The notes beneath the pieces are model-generated. The model worked only from the letters and a program-made list of their open reading frames with translations. It was not told the origin of the DNA and did no database searches. This document shows positions 1 through 9,132 of a stretch of 64,000 nucleotides of DNA, piece by piece. The stretch's first letter is position 1. Every line of letters starts with the position of its first letter. The stretch is from Latilactobacillus curvatus JCM 1096 = DSM 20019 (GTDB taxonomy: Bacteria > Bacillota > Bacilli > Lactobacillales > Lactobacillaceae). The translations under genes were made by a program, and so were the position numbers. The stretch covers positions 1,798,001 through 1,862,000 of the forward strand of contig NZ_CP026116.1 of the NCBI RefSeq assembly GCF_004101845.1. The letters run 5' to 3'.

Positions 1-873
1 CACTTCACGGCCACCGACCACATTGCCCAACATTTCAACGCTGTATAAGTGGTTGTATGGTTTGTCGGCAGTTGGTGAGTTAATCAATGAAACGTAATTT
101 TCGAGGTCCCAGCCAACGTATTTTTGATAGAACGTTTGCGGTGTGAGGCCTTTTTCGATGTGATAGTTGTGATCATCATCGCGGTATTCAAAGTCGAATT
201 CAACGGGTGGTTCGCCCAATGCATAAACGAGCATCCGGTAAACTTCGGTTAACATCGCGTCTTTTTTAGCTTGGATGTCGGCTTCGCTAACACCGTCGGC
301 TACTAATTGGCGTAATGTAACGGCATCTTTACGGAGTTTAAGGTTCAAAACGCCGTTGAGTTCGCTTGATTTTTCACTATTATATGTTTCGGGCATGACT
401 GACTTAGGTACAATCCCGTATTTTTCGATGAGTGCGCAGAGCATGTCCCATTGGCCGCCATCTTGTTGGGGCGTTGTCATTAAGAAGTCGACTTTGCGGT
501 CGCCAATTGGTTGGCTGGCAGTCTTCAAGACGTTTTCGTAGAAGTAGTTTGATTTTTCGAATTTGTCCCAGAAGTTGGTGTAGTTTTGGGACAATTCGAA
601 ATCCTTAATTTTGAATTGGTCTTGGAGGCTGTGGCGCATTGTATTTAACGCGGCGAACATCCAGCAACGACCAGATTGCTTTTGATTGGAAACGGCACCG
701 GTATCTAAGTCGATTGAAAAAACGGGGGCCATTTTGGCTTTTGAATCGGTATTAGCACTCGTGGCTAAAAAGCCGTTGTTCATAATGGCATTTTTAATTG
801 TGTTGGATTGTGGTGTTGCCTTGAAATCGGCTTTGAATTGTTGAATATCTTTTGCTGTAATGGGTTGAACCAT
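1..873 (-). CDS. pepC: Aminopeptidase C, partial (runs off window start)
   Basis: This is a papain-type (peptidase C1B, bleomycin-hydrolase family) cytosolic aminopeptidase, which removes N-terminal residues from peptides taken up by the cell. The first 291 codons are present and the C-terminus lies beyond position 1. The motif QSGRCWMFAALN carries the catalytic Cys at residue 70. The catalytic His and Asn would be in the missing part. The start is ATG 873, behind an AGGAGG site at about 880-886. It lies downstream of a second pepC-like gene (1181-2503) on the same strand and is clearly its paralogue: collinear, with Cys at the same residue. Two structured repeat elements separate the two genes. 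Whether this copy is an aminopeptidase or a PepE/G-like endopeptidase cannot be told without the C-terminus. Confidence 0.9.
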   Translation of the reverse strand, partial: MVQPITAKDIQQFKADFKATPQSNTIKNAIMNNGFLATSANTDSKAKMAPVFSIDLDTGAVSNQKQSGRCWMFAALNTMRHSLQDQFKIKDFELSQNYTNFWDKFEKSNYFYENVLKTASQPIGDRKVDFLMTTPQQDGGQWDMLCALIEKYGIVPKSVMPETYNSEKSSELNGVLNLKLRKDAVTLRQLVADGVSEADIQAKKDAMLTEVYRMLVYALGEPPVEFDFEYRDDDHNYHIEKGLTPQTFYQKYVGWDLENYVSLINSPTADKPYNHLYSVEMLGNVVGGREV

Positions 874-942
874 GTGGAAAACCTCCTCTAAAATTTGGTG
901 GGTTAAATTAAATTACCCGGTTTGAATGGCATTATTTTTTTG

Positions 943-1059
943 AAACGTGCTTTCATCAACAACTTCTTCCGCCTTACCTCACTTGCCAAATCGGCGACTG
1001 CATTGCCAATTCGTCAAGTGCTGTAAGTGCTCAGAAGTAACCCGTTGATGGCGCACTCT
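943..1059 (-). repeat. Structured repeat element, copy M1
   Basis: A full copy read on the minus strand: AGAGTGCG at the 5' end (1059) and AAAGCACGTTT at the 3' end. The outer arm CATCAACGGGTTACTTC pairs with GAAGAAGTTGTTGATG. The inner stem pair is CTTAC/GTAAG. It belongs to the same arm subfamily as the copies at 25370, 38982 and 49452. It lies between the two pepC genes. Confidence 0.9.
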
Positions 1060-1065
1060 GATTTG

Positions 1066-1182
1066 AAACGTGCTCCGTAAGCCATATCCTTCCGGTTAAC
1101 CCTGAACGTCAAACGATTGCTGGCGCAATCCTTCGCCGTTCTGTGTTAATCCTCAGGATAAACTCGGCTTACTACGCACTCT
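1066..1182 (-). repeat. Structured repeat element, copy M2, overlapping the pepC stop codon
   Basis: A minus-strand copy whose 5' end TAGAGTGCG includes the TAG stop of the upstream pepC paralogue. The outer arm AGTAAGCCGAGTTTATCC pairs with GGAAGGATATGGCTTACGG. The internal motif is the G/C version: GAGGATTAAC with GTTAACCGG. Confidence 0.9.
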
Positions 1183-2503
1183 ATTGCAGTGCGTCCCATG
1201 GGTCTAGCTTAATTGGGGTTTTTGTGAGTGCGGCTTGTTCTTCTTTTGTAAGGTACGCTTTTTTGACAATTACCTCGTAAACGTAGTCGTCAAACCAAGC
1301 GTCGCTCATACTGAAGTAACCTTTTGTACCGACTTTGGCACTCCATGTGTTTTCGACTTTCCATTTCGTTGGTTGGTCGTTTACGAGGTCGACACCGGTG
1401 AGGGTCATCGCGTGGGAAACAACGCCTTGTCGGTAGTCAAGTCGTTGGTCTTTTGGCATCGTCAAATCGAAACCAAAGAGTCCAGAATAGTCGTAAAGGT
1501 TGCGATCAAGCCAGCCTTTTTGTCGGTCCATATCCGCGAGCACGTCATTGCCAAACCAAATTGTTTCACCGTTTTGTAAGGATTGGATAGCCAGTGCTTT
1601 TAAACGTTCAGGGGGTAAGTTTAAGAGGCGCATTGGGTGACCTTCGACTACCGTGTTTTGCGATTCTAAACTGTAGAGTTGGTTGTATTGTTTACTTGTT
1701 TGGGGGCTGCTGACAACGGTGATGTAGTCGTCAAAGTTGCGATTGAGATATTTTTGATAGAAACTTTGCGGGGTTAAACCGCGGTCTTCATGGTAATTTT
1801 GGTCGTCATCGCGATAGGTGAAGTCAAACGTTTCGACTGGTTCGCCGAATGCGTAAACACATAGCCGATAGATTTCACTTAAGAAACCAGTCCGCGTTTC
1901 ACTGATGGTTGTTTCGCTAGCGTTGTCAGCAACAAGTTGCCGTAATTGAATCGCATCTTTGCGCAGTTTCAAATTAAGAGTGCTGTTGAATTCAGTGGTT
2001 AAGTCACTGTTATAAGTTTCGGGCATGACCGACTTGGGCACAGCACCGTATTTTTGAATCAGTGCCACTGCGTTGTCCCATTGGCCACCGTCAAAATCGG
2101 GACCAGCGAGGGTGAAGGCGACTTCGCGATCCGTAATCGGCTTGTCGGCAGTTGCTAAAATCTTTTCATAAAAGAGGTTCGCCTTTTCGATGCGATCCCA
2201 GAAAGATAGATAATTTTGGGAGAGTTCGAAATTCTTAACGTGATATTTCTGTTCGAAATCGTGGCGTAATGTATTTAGAGTGGCAAATAACCAGCACCGC
2301 CCACTCTTTTTTTGAAAGCTGACATCACCAGTGGGGAGGTCGATTGAGTAGGTTGGATCAAGGGTGACGGCAGCATCGGGGCGTTGACTAACGGCGTTAA
2401 TGCCATTCGTCATCACAGCATTTTTGAGCGTCGTTGCTTGTGGCACGCCAGCTAAAGCGGTCCGCATCTTGATTAAATTATTATGTGTAATTTCTTGGGT
2501 CAT
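1181..2503 (-). CDS. pepC: Aminopeptidase C-like cysteine peptidase (second paralogue)
   Basis: A complete 440-residue peptidase C1B (bleomycin hydrolase/PepC) protein, the usual length for the family. The catalytic triad is visible: Cys70 in KSGRCWLFATLN, His364 in VVSHAMTLTG and Asn385 in KVENTWSAKVG. These enzymes are cytosolic hexamers that trim casein- or meat-derived peptides. The start is ATG at 2503, behind AGGAGTG. The C-terminus ends DPWDALQ. In PepC the last residues plug the active site and set aminopeptidase against endopeptidase behaviour, so this tail is informative. The stop codon is supplied by, or shared with, the 5' end of a structured repeat. It probably forms a transcription unit with the downstream paralogue. 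Confidence 0.93.
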   Translation of the reverse strand: MTQEITHNNLIKMRTALAGVPQATTLKNAVMTNGINAVSQRPDAAVTLDPTYSIDLPTGDVSFQKKSGRCWLFATLNTLRHDFEQKYHVKNFELSQNYLSFWDRIEKANLFYEKILATADKPITDREVAFTLAGPDFDGGQWDNAVALIQKYGAVPKSVMPETYNSDLTTEFNSTLNLKLRKDAIQLRQLVADNASETTISETRTGFLSEIYRLCVYAFGEPVETFDFTYRDDDQNYHEDRGLTPQSFYQKYLNRNFDDYITVVSSPQTSKQYNQLYSLESQNTVVEGHPMRLLNLPPERLKALAIQSLQNGETIWFGNDVLADMDRQKGWLDRNLYDYSGLFGFDLTMPKDQRLDYRQGVVSHAMTLTGVDLVNDQPTKWKVENTWSAKVGTKGYFSMSDAWFDDYVYEVIVKKAYLTKEEQAALTKTPIKLDPWDALQ

Positions 2504-2642
2504 CTAATCACTCCTTAATTTTTGAATTAGTTTAATTCTAGTTGATTAGATGGGAGATGTAAACCGAATAACGGGGATAAAGCTAAAAGAATGGTGATTG
2601 ATAAATGTGAAAGAAAACGATTTATATGAGAGCACGGGACAC

Positions 2643-2671
2643 AAAAAAACGAACCGCTGAGGGTTCGTTTG
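2643..2671 (-). terminator. Intrinsic terminator of rpiA
   Basis: Read on the minus strand: AAACGAACC, loop CTCAGC, GGTTCGTT, then a T run. It lies after the repeat element, so the element is inside the rpiA 3' UTR. Confidence 0.85.
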
Positions 2672-2672
2672 G

Positions 2673-2790
2673 AAACGTGCTTTTTAAAGCTGACGCTTGC
2701 GCTTAGCTACGTATTGCAAACGACCGATTTTGTCGGTCATTTAAAACACTGTGCTAGTGCACAGTGTCAAATCTGCTTTAAACGCACGCT
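2673..2790 (-). repeat. Structured repeat element, copy M3, abutting the rpiA stop
   Basis: A minus-strand copy starting one base after the rpiA TAA and ending just before the terminator. The outer arms TTTAAAGCAG and CAGCTTTAAA are complementary. The inner part contains ACCGACAAAATCGGTCGTTTGC. It shares its arm subfamily with the copy at 49653. Confidence 0.88.
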
Positions 2791-3474
2791 TTATTTTGCT
2801 GTTAAAATCTTCACGCCATCAGGTGCGCCAACCACGACTTGGTCGACGATGTCTAGGAATAGGCCATGTTCAACAACGCCGACTTGTTCACTGAGCCATG
2901 ATGCCAGTAGGTGGGGATGTTGGACTTGGTTGAGGTGTAAATCGATGACGTAGTTTTTAGAATCAGTTAAGACGTGTTGGCCGTCTGCAGTCATCCGGAA
3001 TTCTGGATTTAAGCCTTCTTTAGCCATTTTGTTGAACACTTGTTGGCTGCCAAATGGAATCACTTCAACTGGTAGTGGGAAGCGACCGATTGTATCGACC
3101 ACTTTTTCTTGATCGACAATCCAAATGTTGCGGGTTGAAGTAGTTGCGACTAATTTTTCGAATAAGTGCGCAGCACCGCCGCCTTTAATCCCTTGGAAGT
3201 TGGCATCGACTTCATCGGCACCATCGATGGTTAAATCAATGTGGTCGACATGGTTGAGTGCTTTGACCGGAATCCCAAGTGATTTGGCTTGTTCTTCAGT
3301 ACGAATTGAGGTGCAGACACATGTTAAGTTGAGGTGTTCTGCTTGTACCCGTTTTGCAAGGGCTTCCACCATGTAAACTACTGTTGAACCTGTTCCGAGT
3401 CCTAAAATCATGTTATCTTCGACAAAATCCACTGAGCGTTCAGCTGCCATCTTTTTCATTGCATTCTTATCCAT
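2791..3474 (-). CDS. rpiA: Ribose-5-phosphate isomerase A
   Basis: Interconverts ribose-5-phosphate and ribulose-5-phosphate in the cytosolic pentose phosphate pathway. It is 227 residues, typical for RpiA. Family motifs in order are GLGTGSTV near the N-terminus (phosphate-binding loop), TIDGADEVD (catalytic Asp region), [12 protein letters not shown] and the C-terminal [13 protein letters not shown] chose ATG 3474 because AAGGGGTGT precedes it at a good distance; a TTG lies one codon upstream. It is divergent from dut. A repeat element and a terminator follow. zwf, another pentose phosphate gene, is elsewhere in the window (37.4 kb). Confidence 0.95.
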   Translation of the reverse strand: MDKNAMKKMAAERSVDFVEDNMILGLGTGSTVVYMVEALAKRVQAEHLNLTCVCTSIRTEEQAKSLGIPVKALNHVDHIDLTIDGADEVDANFQGIKGGGAAHLFEKLVATTSTRNIWIVDQEKVVDTIGRFPLPVEVIPFGSQQVFNKMAKEGLNPEFRMTADGQHVLTDSKNYVIDLHLNQVQHPHLLASWLSEQVGVVEHGLFLDIVDQVVVGAPDGVKILTAK

Positions 3475-3573
3475 CAAGACACCCCTTTTGTATTAATAAA
3501 TCTATTATACGAAAAAAACGCTTTAATTGGGCGCTTTTTGTTAAATTTTTAATTAAATCAGTCTTAGGCATTA

Positions 3574-3603
3574 TTCACAGCCTCCGCGGTTTCATGGTAT
3601 GAT
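3574..3603 (+). promoter_or_regulatory. Promoter of dut
   Basis: -35 TTCACA (3574-3579), 18-base spacer, -10 TATGAT (3598-3603) with an upstream TGG making an extended -10. Confidence 0.6.
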
Positions 3604-3654
3604 ACAGTGGTACAAAAAGAACCCAAATGGGCGATAATATTAGGAGTTTTAGGA

Positions 3655-4194
3655 ATGAAAAAACGCGGCTTTGAAATTGTGACCAAATACCAAGAGGCGG
3701 GATTGAGTTTACCGGTGCGTTCAACAGCGCATTCGGCGGGCTACGACTTTGCTTGTGCGGAGGACTTCGTGTTGCCATCAATCTGGCATTACAACTTTGT
3801 GCGTTTGTTCCGAATGATTCGAAATGGCAAACCGTTAGTGGATGACGATTTTGAACGTGCATCAAAAACATTGAAACCCTTTCTAGTACCGACCGGGATT
3901 AAGGCTTACATGCAAGACGACGAATATTTAATGATCGCCAATCGTTCAAGCAACCCACTCAAAAAAGGGTTAATTTTACCCAACGGCGTCGGCATTATCG
4001 ATGCGGATTACTACGGCAATGATGCCAACGAAGGTGAAATTTTTATCCAAATGGTTAACTTCAGTCCGCGGGATGTTATCTTGAAAAAAGGTGAACGAAT
4101 TGGACAAGGCATCTTCATGCCATATTTAGTCGCAGATGATGAAGCGACGGTAACCACCAAACGAACGGGTGGGTTTGGCTCATCTGGTCGCTAA
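3655..4194 (+). CDS. dut: dUTP diphosphatase, trimeric type
   Basis: Hydrolyses dUTP to dUMP and pyrophosphate, keeping uracil out of DNA and feeding thymidylate synthesis. It is 179 residues. Trimeric dUTPase motifs are present: motif 1 STAHSAGYDFA; motif 2 ANRSSNP (catalytic Ser/Arg region); motif 3 LPNGVGIIDADYYGN (Tyr/Asp of the uracil pocket); and the C-terminal arm RTGGFGSSGR. An insertion of roughly 35 residues after motif 1 makes it longer than the minimal 145-residue enzymes, as in other lactobacillal Dut proteins. ATG 3655 is preferred over an upstream in-frame ATG at 3607 because TTAGGAG lies just ahead and the homologous region starts here. It sits upstream of radA. Confidence 0.93.
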   Translation: MKKRGFEIVTKYQEAGLSLPVRSTAHSAGYDFACAEDFVLPSIWHYNFVRLFRMIRNGKPLVDDDFERASKTLKPFLVPTGIKAYMQDDEYLMIANRSSNPLKKGLILPNGVGIIDADYYGNDANEGEIFIQMVNFSPRDVILKKGERIGQGIFMPYLVADDEATVTTKRTGGFGSSGR

Positions 4195-4272
4195 ACGTTA
4201 ATCGCTAGGTCGCCGAAAATTCACAAACTTATGTTAAAATAAAACTAATCTCGATAATGAAGGAGAATCTTT

Positions 4273-5637
4273 GTGGCTAAAATTAAGACTCAGTTTGTTT
4301 GCCAAAATTGTGGCTATAGTTCCCCGAGATTCTTAGGTCGGTGCCCGAATTGTGGCGCTTGGAACCAAATGGTCGAAGAACGTGAACAACCTGCAGCTAG
4401 CGCGAAATCAAGTTTTACGATTTCAGGGCGGGCAACTGAACCAGAACAAATCAGCACCGTTAATATTCAAAAGGAACCGCGTATTAAAACTGAATTAAAC
4501 GAACTCAACCGCGTGCTTGGCGGTGGAGTGGTACCGGGCTCATTGATTCTAATTGGTGGGGATCCTGGGATTGGAAAATCAACGTTACTCCTACAAGTTT
4601 CCGGACAACTTGAAAAGGTTGGTAAGATTCTTTATGTTTCTGGTGAAGAAAGTGCATCCCAGATTAAGATGCGGGCTAACCGGCTTGATGTGAATGGCGA
4701 TCAACTTTACTTATATCCTGAAACGGATATGGGCAATATTCGGCATCAGATTGAAACAATGAAACCCGACTTTGTGGTGATTGATTCAATTCAAACGATG
4801 AGCGAACCAGAAGTGACTTCCGCAGTCGGTAGTGTTTCACAAGTGCGTCAAGTCACCGCTGAATTGATGCGCATTGCGAAGACGAACCAGATTACGATTT
4901 TTGTGGTTGGGCATGTCACTAAAGAGGGCGCTATTGCCGGTCCTAAGATTTTGGAGCACATGGTAGATACTGTGTTGTACTTTGAAGGGGATACGCATCA
5001 TACTTACCGCATTCTTCGCTCGGTTAAGAACCGGTTTGGTTCAACCAATGAGATTGGGATTTTCGAAATGCGTGAAGCCGGCTTAAAAGAAGTCGCGAAC
5101 CCATCCGAGATTTTCCTAGAAGAACGTTTGGCAGGGGCGACAGGTTCAGCCGTGGTTGTTTCGATGGAAGGCACGCGACCCATCTTGGTCGAGTTACAGA
5201 CCCTAATTACCCCAACACTATTCGGGAATGCAAAGCGCACGTCTTCAGGGTTAGATCATAATCGAGTCTCCTTGATTATGGCGGTGCTTGAAAAGCGTGC
5301 TAGTCTCATGTTATCGAACCAAGATGCGTATTTAAAAGCAACTGGCGGTGTTAAATTAGATGAACCTGCGATTGATTTGGCGATGGCTGTTTCGATTGCA
5401 TCAAGCTATCGGGATAAAGAAATTCCACCAACTGATTGTTTCGTCGGTGAAATCGGTCTGACTGGTGAAATTCGCCGGGTCAACCGGATTGAACAACGCG
5501 TCAGTGAAGCTGCTAAATTAGGCTTTAAACGTATTTATGTACCAAAGAATAACTTACAAGGGTGGGACGCACCGACGGATATTCAAGTGATTGGTGTGAC
5601 CACGATTGCAGAAACTTTAAAGAAAGTATTCAACTAG
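4273..5637 (+). CDS. radA: DNA repair protein RadA (Sms)
   Basis: A RecA-like ATPase with helicase activity that promotes branch migration and D-loop extension during recombination and transformation. It is 454 residues. The order is an N-terminal zinc finger (CQNCGYSS, then CPNCGAW), a Walker A box [10 protein letters not shown] at about residue 96, the RadA-specific KNRFG motif at about residue 252, and a C-terminal Lon-protease-like domain. The start is GTG 4273 with GAAGGAG 8 bases upstream. It is followed after 30 bases by the PIN/TRAM gene, the conserved radA-yacL order of Firmicutes. Confidence 0.96.
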   Translation: MAKIKTQFVCQNCGYSSPRFLGRCPNCGAWNQMVEEREQPAASAKSSFTISGRATEPEQISTVNIQKEPRIKTELNELNRVLGGGVVPGSLILIGGDPGIGKSTLLLQVSGQLEKVGKILYVSGEESASQIKMRANRLDVNGDQLYLYPETDMGNIRHQIETMKPDFVVIDSIQTMSEPEVTSAVGSVSQVRQVTAELMRIAKTNQITIFVVGHVTKEGAIAGPKILEHMVDTVLYFEGDTHHTYRILRSVKNRFGSTNEIGIFEMREAGLKEVANPSEIFLEERLAGATGSAVVVSMEGTRPILVELQTLITPTLFGNAKRTSSGLDHNRVSLIMAVLEKRASLMLSNQDAYLKATGGVKLDEPAIDLAMAVSIASSYRDKEIPPTDCFVGEIGLTGEIRRVNRIEQRVSEAAKLGFKRIYVPKNNLQGWDAPTDIQVIGVTTIAETLKKVFN

Positions 5638-5667
5638 GCATAAGTTGGAGCGAGAGGAGGTTGAACG

Positions 5668-6780
5668 ATGCAACAAAAACGATTTACTAAAAAAAGAATA
5701 TTAGGAATTGTGTTCATTATCTTAGGAGGTGCGCTTGGAATTACGGCGTTCCCAGTATTTTGGCCATTAGTTCATTTGGAAGACATGATGTATCTCAATA
5801 ACGGTATTACTAACGCCATTTTAGGGGCCATTATTTTCTATCTATTATTCTTGGCGCTGGCAACACCAATGTTGAGAGCTATGCACCGGCTTGAAAAAGC
5901 CTTAACGAAACAATCACCTAGTTTTATTTTATTTGGGAGTGTTTTTTCACTAATTGGATTGTTATTAGCAAACGTTGTTTCGATTCCGCTATACCGGATG
6001 CCCATTTTTGCATTAAATACAGTTGTGCCCATTTTATTGATGATTGCCTTAGGGTATCTCGGCTTTCGAATTGGGACAACGCGAATGGAAGAATGGCGCC
6101 GTTTGATGCAACCTAAGAAACGCAATGCTGATGTATTAGAACGTAAAGTCGGCGATAATTTCCGTAAGTATAAGATTCTAGATACGAGTGTGATTATTGA
6201 CGGCCGAATAAAAGAAATTGCTAAGACGGGCTTTATCGAAGGCACATTGATGGTGCCAAACTTTGTCTTACATGAACTACAATTAATTTCAGATTCCGCT
6301 GATAATTTGAAGCGGGCACGTGGGCGCCGTGGATTGGATATCTTAAACGATATTCAAAAAGATGATAGCTTGTCTGTTGAAATGTACGACGGTGATTTCG
6401 AAGATTTAACGGAAGTCGATAGTAAACTCGTTAAATTGGCAAAATTACTTGATGGGATTGTCGTGACGAATGATTATAACTTGAACAAGGTCTGTGAATT
6501 TCAAAACGTACCGGTCTTCAATATCAATCAACTCGCTAATACGTTGAAGCCCGCAGTTTTACCTGGAGAAGCGATGACCGTGACGGTGGTGAAAGCCGGA
6601 ACAGAACGACAACAAGGGGTTGCTTATCTTGATGATGGCACGATGATCGTTGTTGAAGATGGCCAACATTACTTAAATAAACCGCTAGAAGTCATTGTGA
6701 CAAGTGCGCTTCAAACCGCTGCGGGGCGGATGATTTTTGCCAGACCAGCGCATCAACAAAAAGGCTTGAAAGAAAAATAG
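5668..6780 (+). CDS. PIN/TRAM-domain membrane protein (YacL family)
   Basis: A 370-residue protein. Four hydrophobic segments fill about the first 140 residues. A PIN (PilT N-terminus) nuclease-like domain follows, starting ILDTSVIIDGRI near residue 170, with acidic residues typical of the Mg-binding site (D in LDTS, D in VVTNDYNL). A C-terminal TRAM domain (about 290-350) is of the RNA-binding type. The family is membrane-anchored and conserved beside radA; its substrate is not firmly established. GAGAGGAGG precedes ATG 5668. In many Firmicutes gltX and cysE follow, but here the next gene is cysS. Confidence 0.9.
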   Translation: MQQKRFTKKRILGIVFIILGGALGITAFPVFWPLVHLEDMMYLNNGITNAILGAIIFYLLFLALATPMLRAMHRLEKALTKQSPSFILFGSVFSLIGLLLANVVSIPLYRMPIFALNTVVPILLMIALGYLGFRIGTTRMEEWRRLMQPKKRNADVLERKVGDNFRKYKILDTSVIIDGRIKEIAKTGFIEGTLMVPNFVLHELQLISDSADNLKRARGRRGLDILNDIQKDDSLSVEMYDGDFEDLTEVDSKLVKLAKLLDGIVVTNDYNLNKVCEFQNVPVFNINQLANTLKPAVLPGEAMTVTVVKAGTERQQGVAYLDDGTMIVVEDGQHYLNKPLEVIVTSALQTAAGRMIFARPAHQQKGLKEK

Positions 6781-6793
6781 CCACGCAGAACAC

Positions 6794-6822
6794 TTTACAC
6801 GGTCGTCAATAATCTGTATCAT
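6794..6822 (+). promoter_or_regulatory. Promoter of the cysS T-box leader
   Basis: -35 TTTACA (6794-6799), 17-base spacer, -10 TATCAT (6817-6822), immediately ahead of the T-box leader. Confidence 0.6.
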
Positions 6823-6827
6823 GGAGA

Positions 6828-7059
6828 CCAACTAAACCGTTAAAATTGATGAAGAGAAGAAGTAGATGATGCCAATTGTTAAGAGAGCTTTCGAATTGCT
6901 GGAAGAAAGCCGATTGACCCATCGAAATGCACCTCTGAAATGCCAAGTGACTTTGTGACTTAGCCGGGACACCGTTACCTGTTCAAGGCATTTTTGCAAA
7001 GAAAAGTGGAACCACGCTCAATCGGCGTCTTTTGTTAACCAACAAAGGACGCTTTTTAT
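6828..7059 (+). promoter_or_regulatory. T-box leader, tRNA-Cys responsive
   Basis: A T-box riboswitch. The T-box sequence GTGGAACCACG is at 7006-7016. The antiterminator bulge TGGA would pair with UCCA, the acceptor end of a tRNA with discriminator U73, which fits tRNA-Cys. A candidate specifier TGC (Cys codon) is at 6928-6930 in GAAATGCACC. An AGTAGA motif lies at about 6861-6866 in the lower part of Stem I. A terminator, GGCGTCTTTTGTT with AACAAAGGACGC and then T-rich sequence, spans about 7023-7059. Uncharged tRNA-Cys should favour readthrough into cysS. Confidence 0.88.
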
Positions 7060-7064
7060 TTGGA

Positions 7065-7180
7065 AGAGTGCGTTTGAAACGGTTTGACTTCGAGCATTTG
7101 CCTAATACCGTGAGGGAGCGCCACCGGCGATCGTTTGCGGTATGGAGCAAAGCACAGAAGTCAGTTTCAAAAAGCACGTT
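7065..7180 (+). repeat. Structured repeat element, copy P1
   Basis: A full copy lying after the T-box terminator in the cysS leader. The outer arm TTTGAAACGGTTTGACTTCG pairs with AGAAGTCAGTTTCAAA. The internal motif GAGCATTTGC pairs with GCAAAGCAC. Confidence 0.9.
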
Positions 7181-7187
7181 TAGAAGA

Positions 7188-7304
7188 AGAGTGCGACAGC
7201 AGGTGGTTATATTTTGAGCATTAACTGGATTTGACGAATTGGCGATGCAATCGCCGATTGGGCAAATTTGGTTAAGCGCAGAAATAAGCCTGCAAGAGCA
7301 CGTT
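7188..7304 (+). repeat. Structured repeat element, copy P2
   Basis: A full copy immediately ahead of cysS. The outer arm GACAGCAGGTGG pairs with GCCTGCAAG, and GAGCATTAAC pairs with GTTAAGCGC. It is nearly identical to the copy at 51037. Confidence 0.9.
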
Positions 7305-7321
7305 TAAGAAAGGAAGATTCG

Positions 7322-8728
7322 ATGTTAACCGTTTATAATACCCTCACACGTCAAAAAGAAGTCTTCAAACCGATTCAAGCAGACCGCGTTAAAATGTACG
7401 TCTGTGGACCAACTGTGTATAACTATATTCATATCGGGAATGCGCGCAGTGCGATTGCCTTTGATACGATTCGGCGCTATCTCGAATACCGTGGCTATCA
7501 AGTCGATTATGTCTCAAACTTTACCGATGTTGATGACAAGATGATTAAGGCTGCGAATGCGGAACAAATCACGGTTCCGGAATTAGCTGAACGCTATATC
7601 ACCGCTTTTAAAGAAGACACCCAAGCACTTAATATTGAAACGACGACGCTCAATCCGCGGGCGACAGAAAACATTCCAGAAATTATCGCGTTCATTCAAG
7701 ATTTAATTGATAAAGGTTATGCCTATGCCGTTGATGGCGATGTTTACTATCGTGCCCGTAAATTTAAGGACTATGGACATCTAGCTGGTCAAGATATCGA
7801 TCAGCTCGAACAAGGGGCCAGCGAACATACAGCAACCGAAGAAACCCTACGTAAGGAAGATCCAATCGACTTTGCCCTTTGGAAGTCAGAAAAAGGGACC
7901 GACATTGCTTGGGATTCACCTTGGGGTAAGGGTCGACCAGGCTGGCACATCGAATGTTCGGTCATGTCGACCAAATATTTAGGCGATACGATTGATATTC
8001 ATGGCGGTGGCCAAGATTTAGAATTCCCACATCATGAAAATGAAATTGCTCAAAGTGAAGCGAAGACTGGTAAACATTTTGTCAACTATTGGTTGCACAA
8101 TGGCTTTGTGACAGTCGGGGATGATGATCAAAAAATGAGTAAGTCACTGGGCAACTTCGTGACGGTGCATGATTTGATTCAAGAAGTTAATCCACAAGCA
8201 TTACGTTTCTTGATGAGTAGCACGCAATATCGCCGACCAATCCGCTACAGTGAATCATTGTTAGCTGAAGCGCAAACGAATCTGGATCGTTTAAAAACGA
8301 CCCTCGATAACTTAGCGTTCCGCCAAGCGACTGCTGAAGCGGGTGCAGACGCAGACATTGCCGCACAAGCGGCAAGCTTGGAAGACGCCTTTGTGACAGC
8401 GATGGATGATGATTTTAACGTGCAAAACGGGTTAACAGAATTGTATGAACTCGCTAAGCTTAGTAATCAATACCTGGAACGGGCTACCGTCCAAGCTGGT
8501 ACGTTAGTGGATTTAACTACCCGTCTAACGCGCTTGTTAGCCATTTTTGGTGTTGAGTTTAAGGCGGCCCAACTGTTGGACGCAGAGGTCGAAAGCTTGA
8601 TTGAAGAACGCAAAGATGCACGGGCAGCAAAGGATTTTGCCCGCAGCGATGCGATTCGCGATCAATTGAAAGAACAAGGGATTATTTTGGAAGATACACC
8701 ACAAGGAATGAGATGGAGACGCGCATGA
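7322..8728 (+). CDS. cysS: Cysteinyl-tRNA synthetase
   Basis: Charges tRNA-Cys with cysteine; a class I synthetase of 468 residues, the usual length. Visible are [13 protein letters not shown] (Cys28 zinc ligand plus the HIGH-type motif), [10 protein letters not shown] (second zinc Cys) and KMSKSLGNF (the KMSKS loop). ATG 7322 follows AGAAAGGAAG. An upstream in-frame ATG (7268) falls inside the repeat element and is rejected. Transcription is probably T-box controlled by uncharged tRNA-Cys. It heads the conserved cysS-mrnC-rlmB-yacP-sigH block and overlaps mrnC by 4 bases (ATGA). Confidence 0.96.
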   Translation: MLTVYNTLTRQKEVFKPIQADRVKMYVCGPTVYNYIHIGNARSAIAFDTIRRYLEYRGYQVDYVSNFTDVDDKMIKAANAEQITVPELAERYITAFKEDTQALNIETTTLNPRATENIPEIIAFIQDLIDKGYAYAVDGDVYYRARKFKDYGHLAGQDIDQLEQGASEHTATEETLRKEDPIDFALWKSEKGTDIAWDSPWGKGRPGWHIECSVMSTKYLGDTIDIHGGGQDLEFPHHENEIAQSEAKTGKHFVNYWLHNGFVTVGDDDQKMSKSLGNFVTVHDLIQEVNPQALRFLMSSTQYRRPIRYSESLLAEAQTNLDRLKTTLDNLAFRQATAEAGADADIAAQAASLEDAFVTAMDDDFNVQNGLTELYELAKLSNQYLERATVQAGTLVDLTTRLTRLLAIFGVEFKAAQLLDAEVESLIEERKDARAAKDFARSDAIRDQLKEQGIILEDTPQGMRWRRA

Positions 8729-9132
8729 AAAATGCTTTACAACTAAACGGGATTGCGTTGGCATATATGGGCGATTCAGCCTACGAAGTGTATGTCCGCG
8801 CCCATTTGCTAGAACTCGGTTTAACCAAACCAACGCGCTTGCAACAAGTGGCGACACATTATGTGTCGGCTAAAGCGCAAGCTGCTTTGATTGGTTTGAT
8901 GATCGATGATAATTATTTAACAGAAGAAGAAATGAATATTTTTAAACGCGGTAGAAATGCCAAAAGTTATACGAAAGCCAAGAATACGAGTGTTTCGACT
9001 TATCGGACCTCAACGGGCTTTGAAGCAGTTTTTGGCTATCTATACTTAACTGAACAACAAGAGCGCGTCGCTGAATTAGCCCACTGGTGTATTCAACAAG
9101 TCGACGCTGGGAGGACCCATGAGAAAAAATAA
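8725..9132 (+). CDS. mrnC: Mini-ribonuclease III
   Basis: A dimeric RNase III-like nuclease without the double-stranded RNA-binding domain that matures the ends of 23S rRNA precursor. It is 135 residues. The N-terminal [12 protein letters not shown] carries the catalytic acidic pair of the RNase III signature. GRNAKSYTK and the later [16 protein letters not shown] complete the fold. The start is ATG 8725, overlapping the cysS stop. An in-frame ATG at 8713 with its own AAGGA is an alternative that would add four residues. Confidence 0.93.
   Translation: MKNALQLNGIALAYMGDSAYEVYVRAHLLELGLTKPTRLQQVATHYVSAKAQAALIGLMIDDNYLTEEEMNIFKRGRNAKSYTKAKNTSVSTYRTSTGFEAVFGYLYLTEQQERVAELAHWCIQQVDAGRTHEKK

Noticed and set aside
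275-541. Plus-strand frame of 88 codons
   Set aside because: It lies fully antisense within the first pepC gene and has no supporting features; the same applies to many other frames opposite radA, groEL, adhE and dinB.
3508-3540. Hairpin AAAAAACGC ... GCGCTTTTT between rpiA and dut
   Set aside because: It lies upstream of two divergent genes, the stem is short and has a bulge; no transcription unit ends here.
7268-7321. N-terminal extension of cysS
   Set aside because: The codons lie in repeat P2 and cysteinyl-tRNA synthetases start at the MLTVYNT segment.
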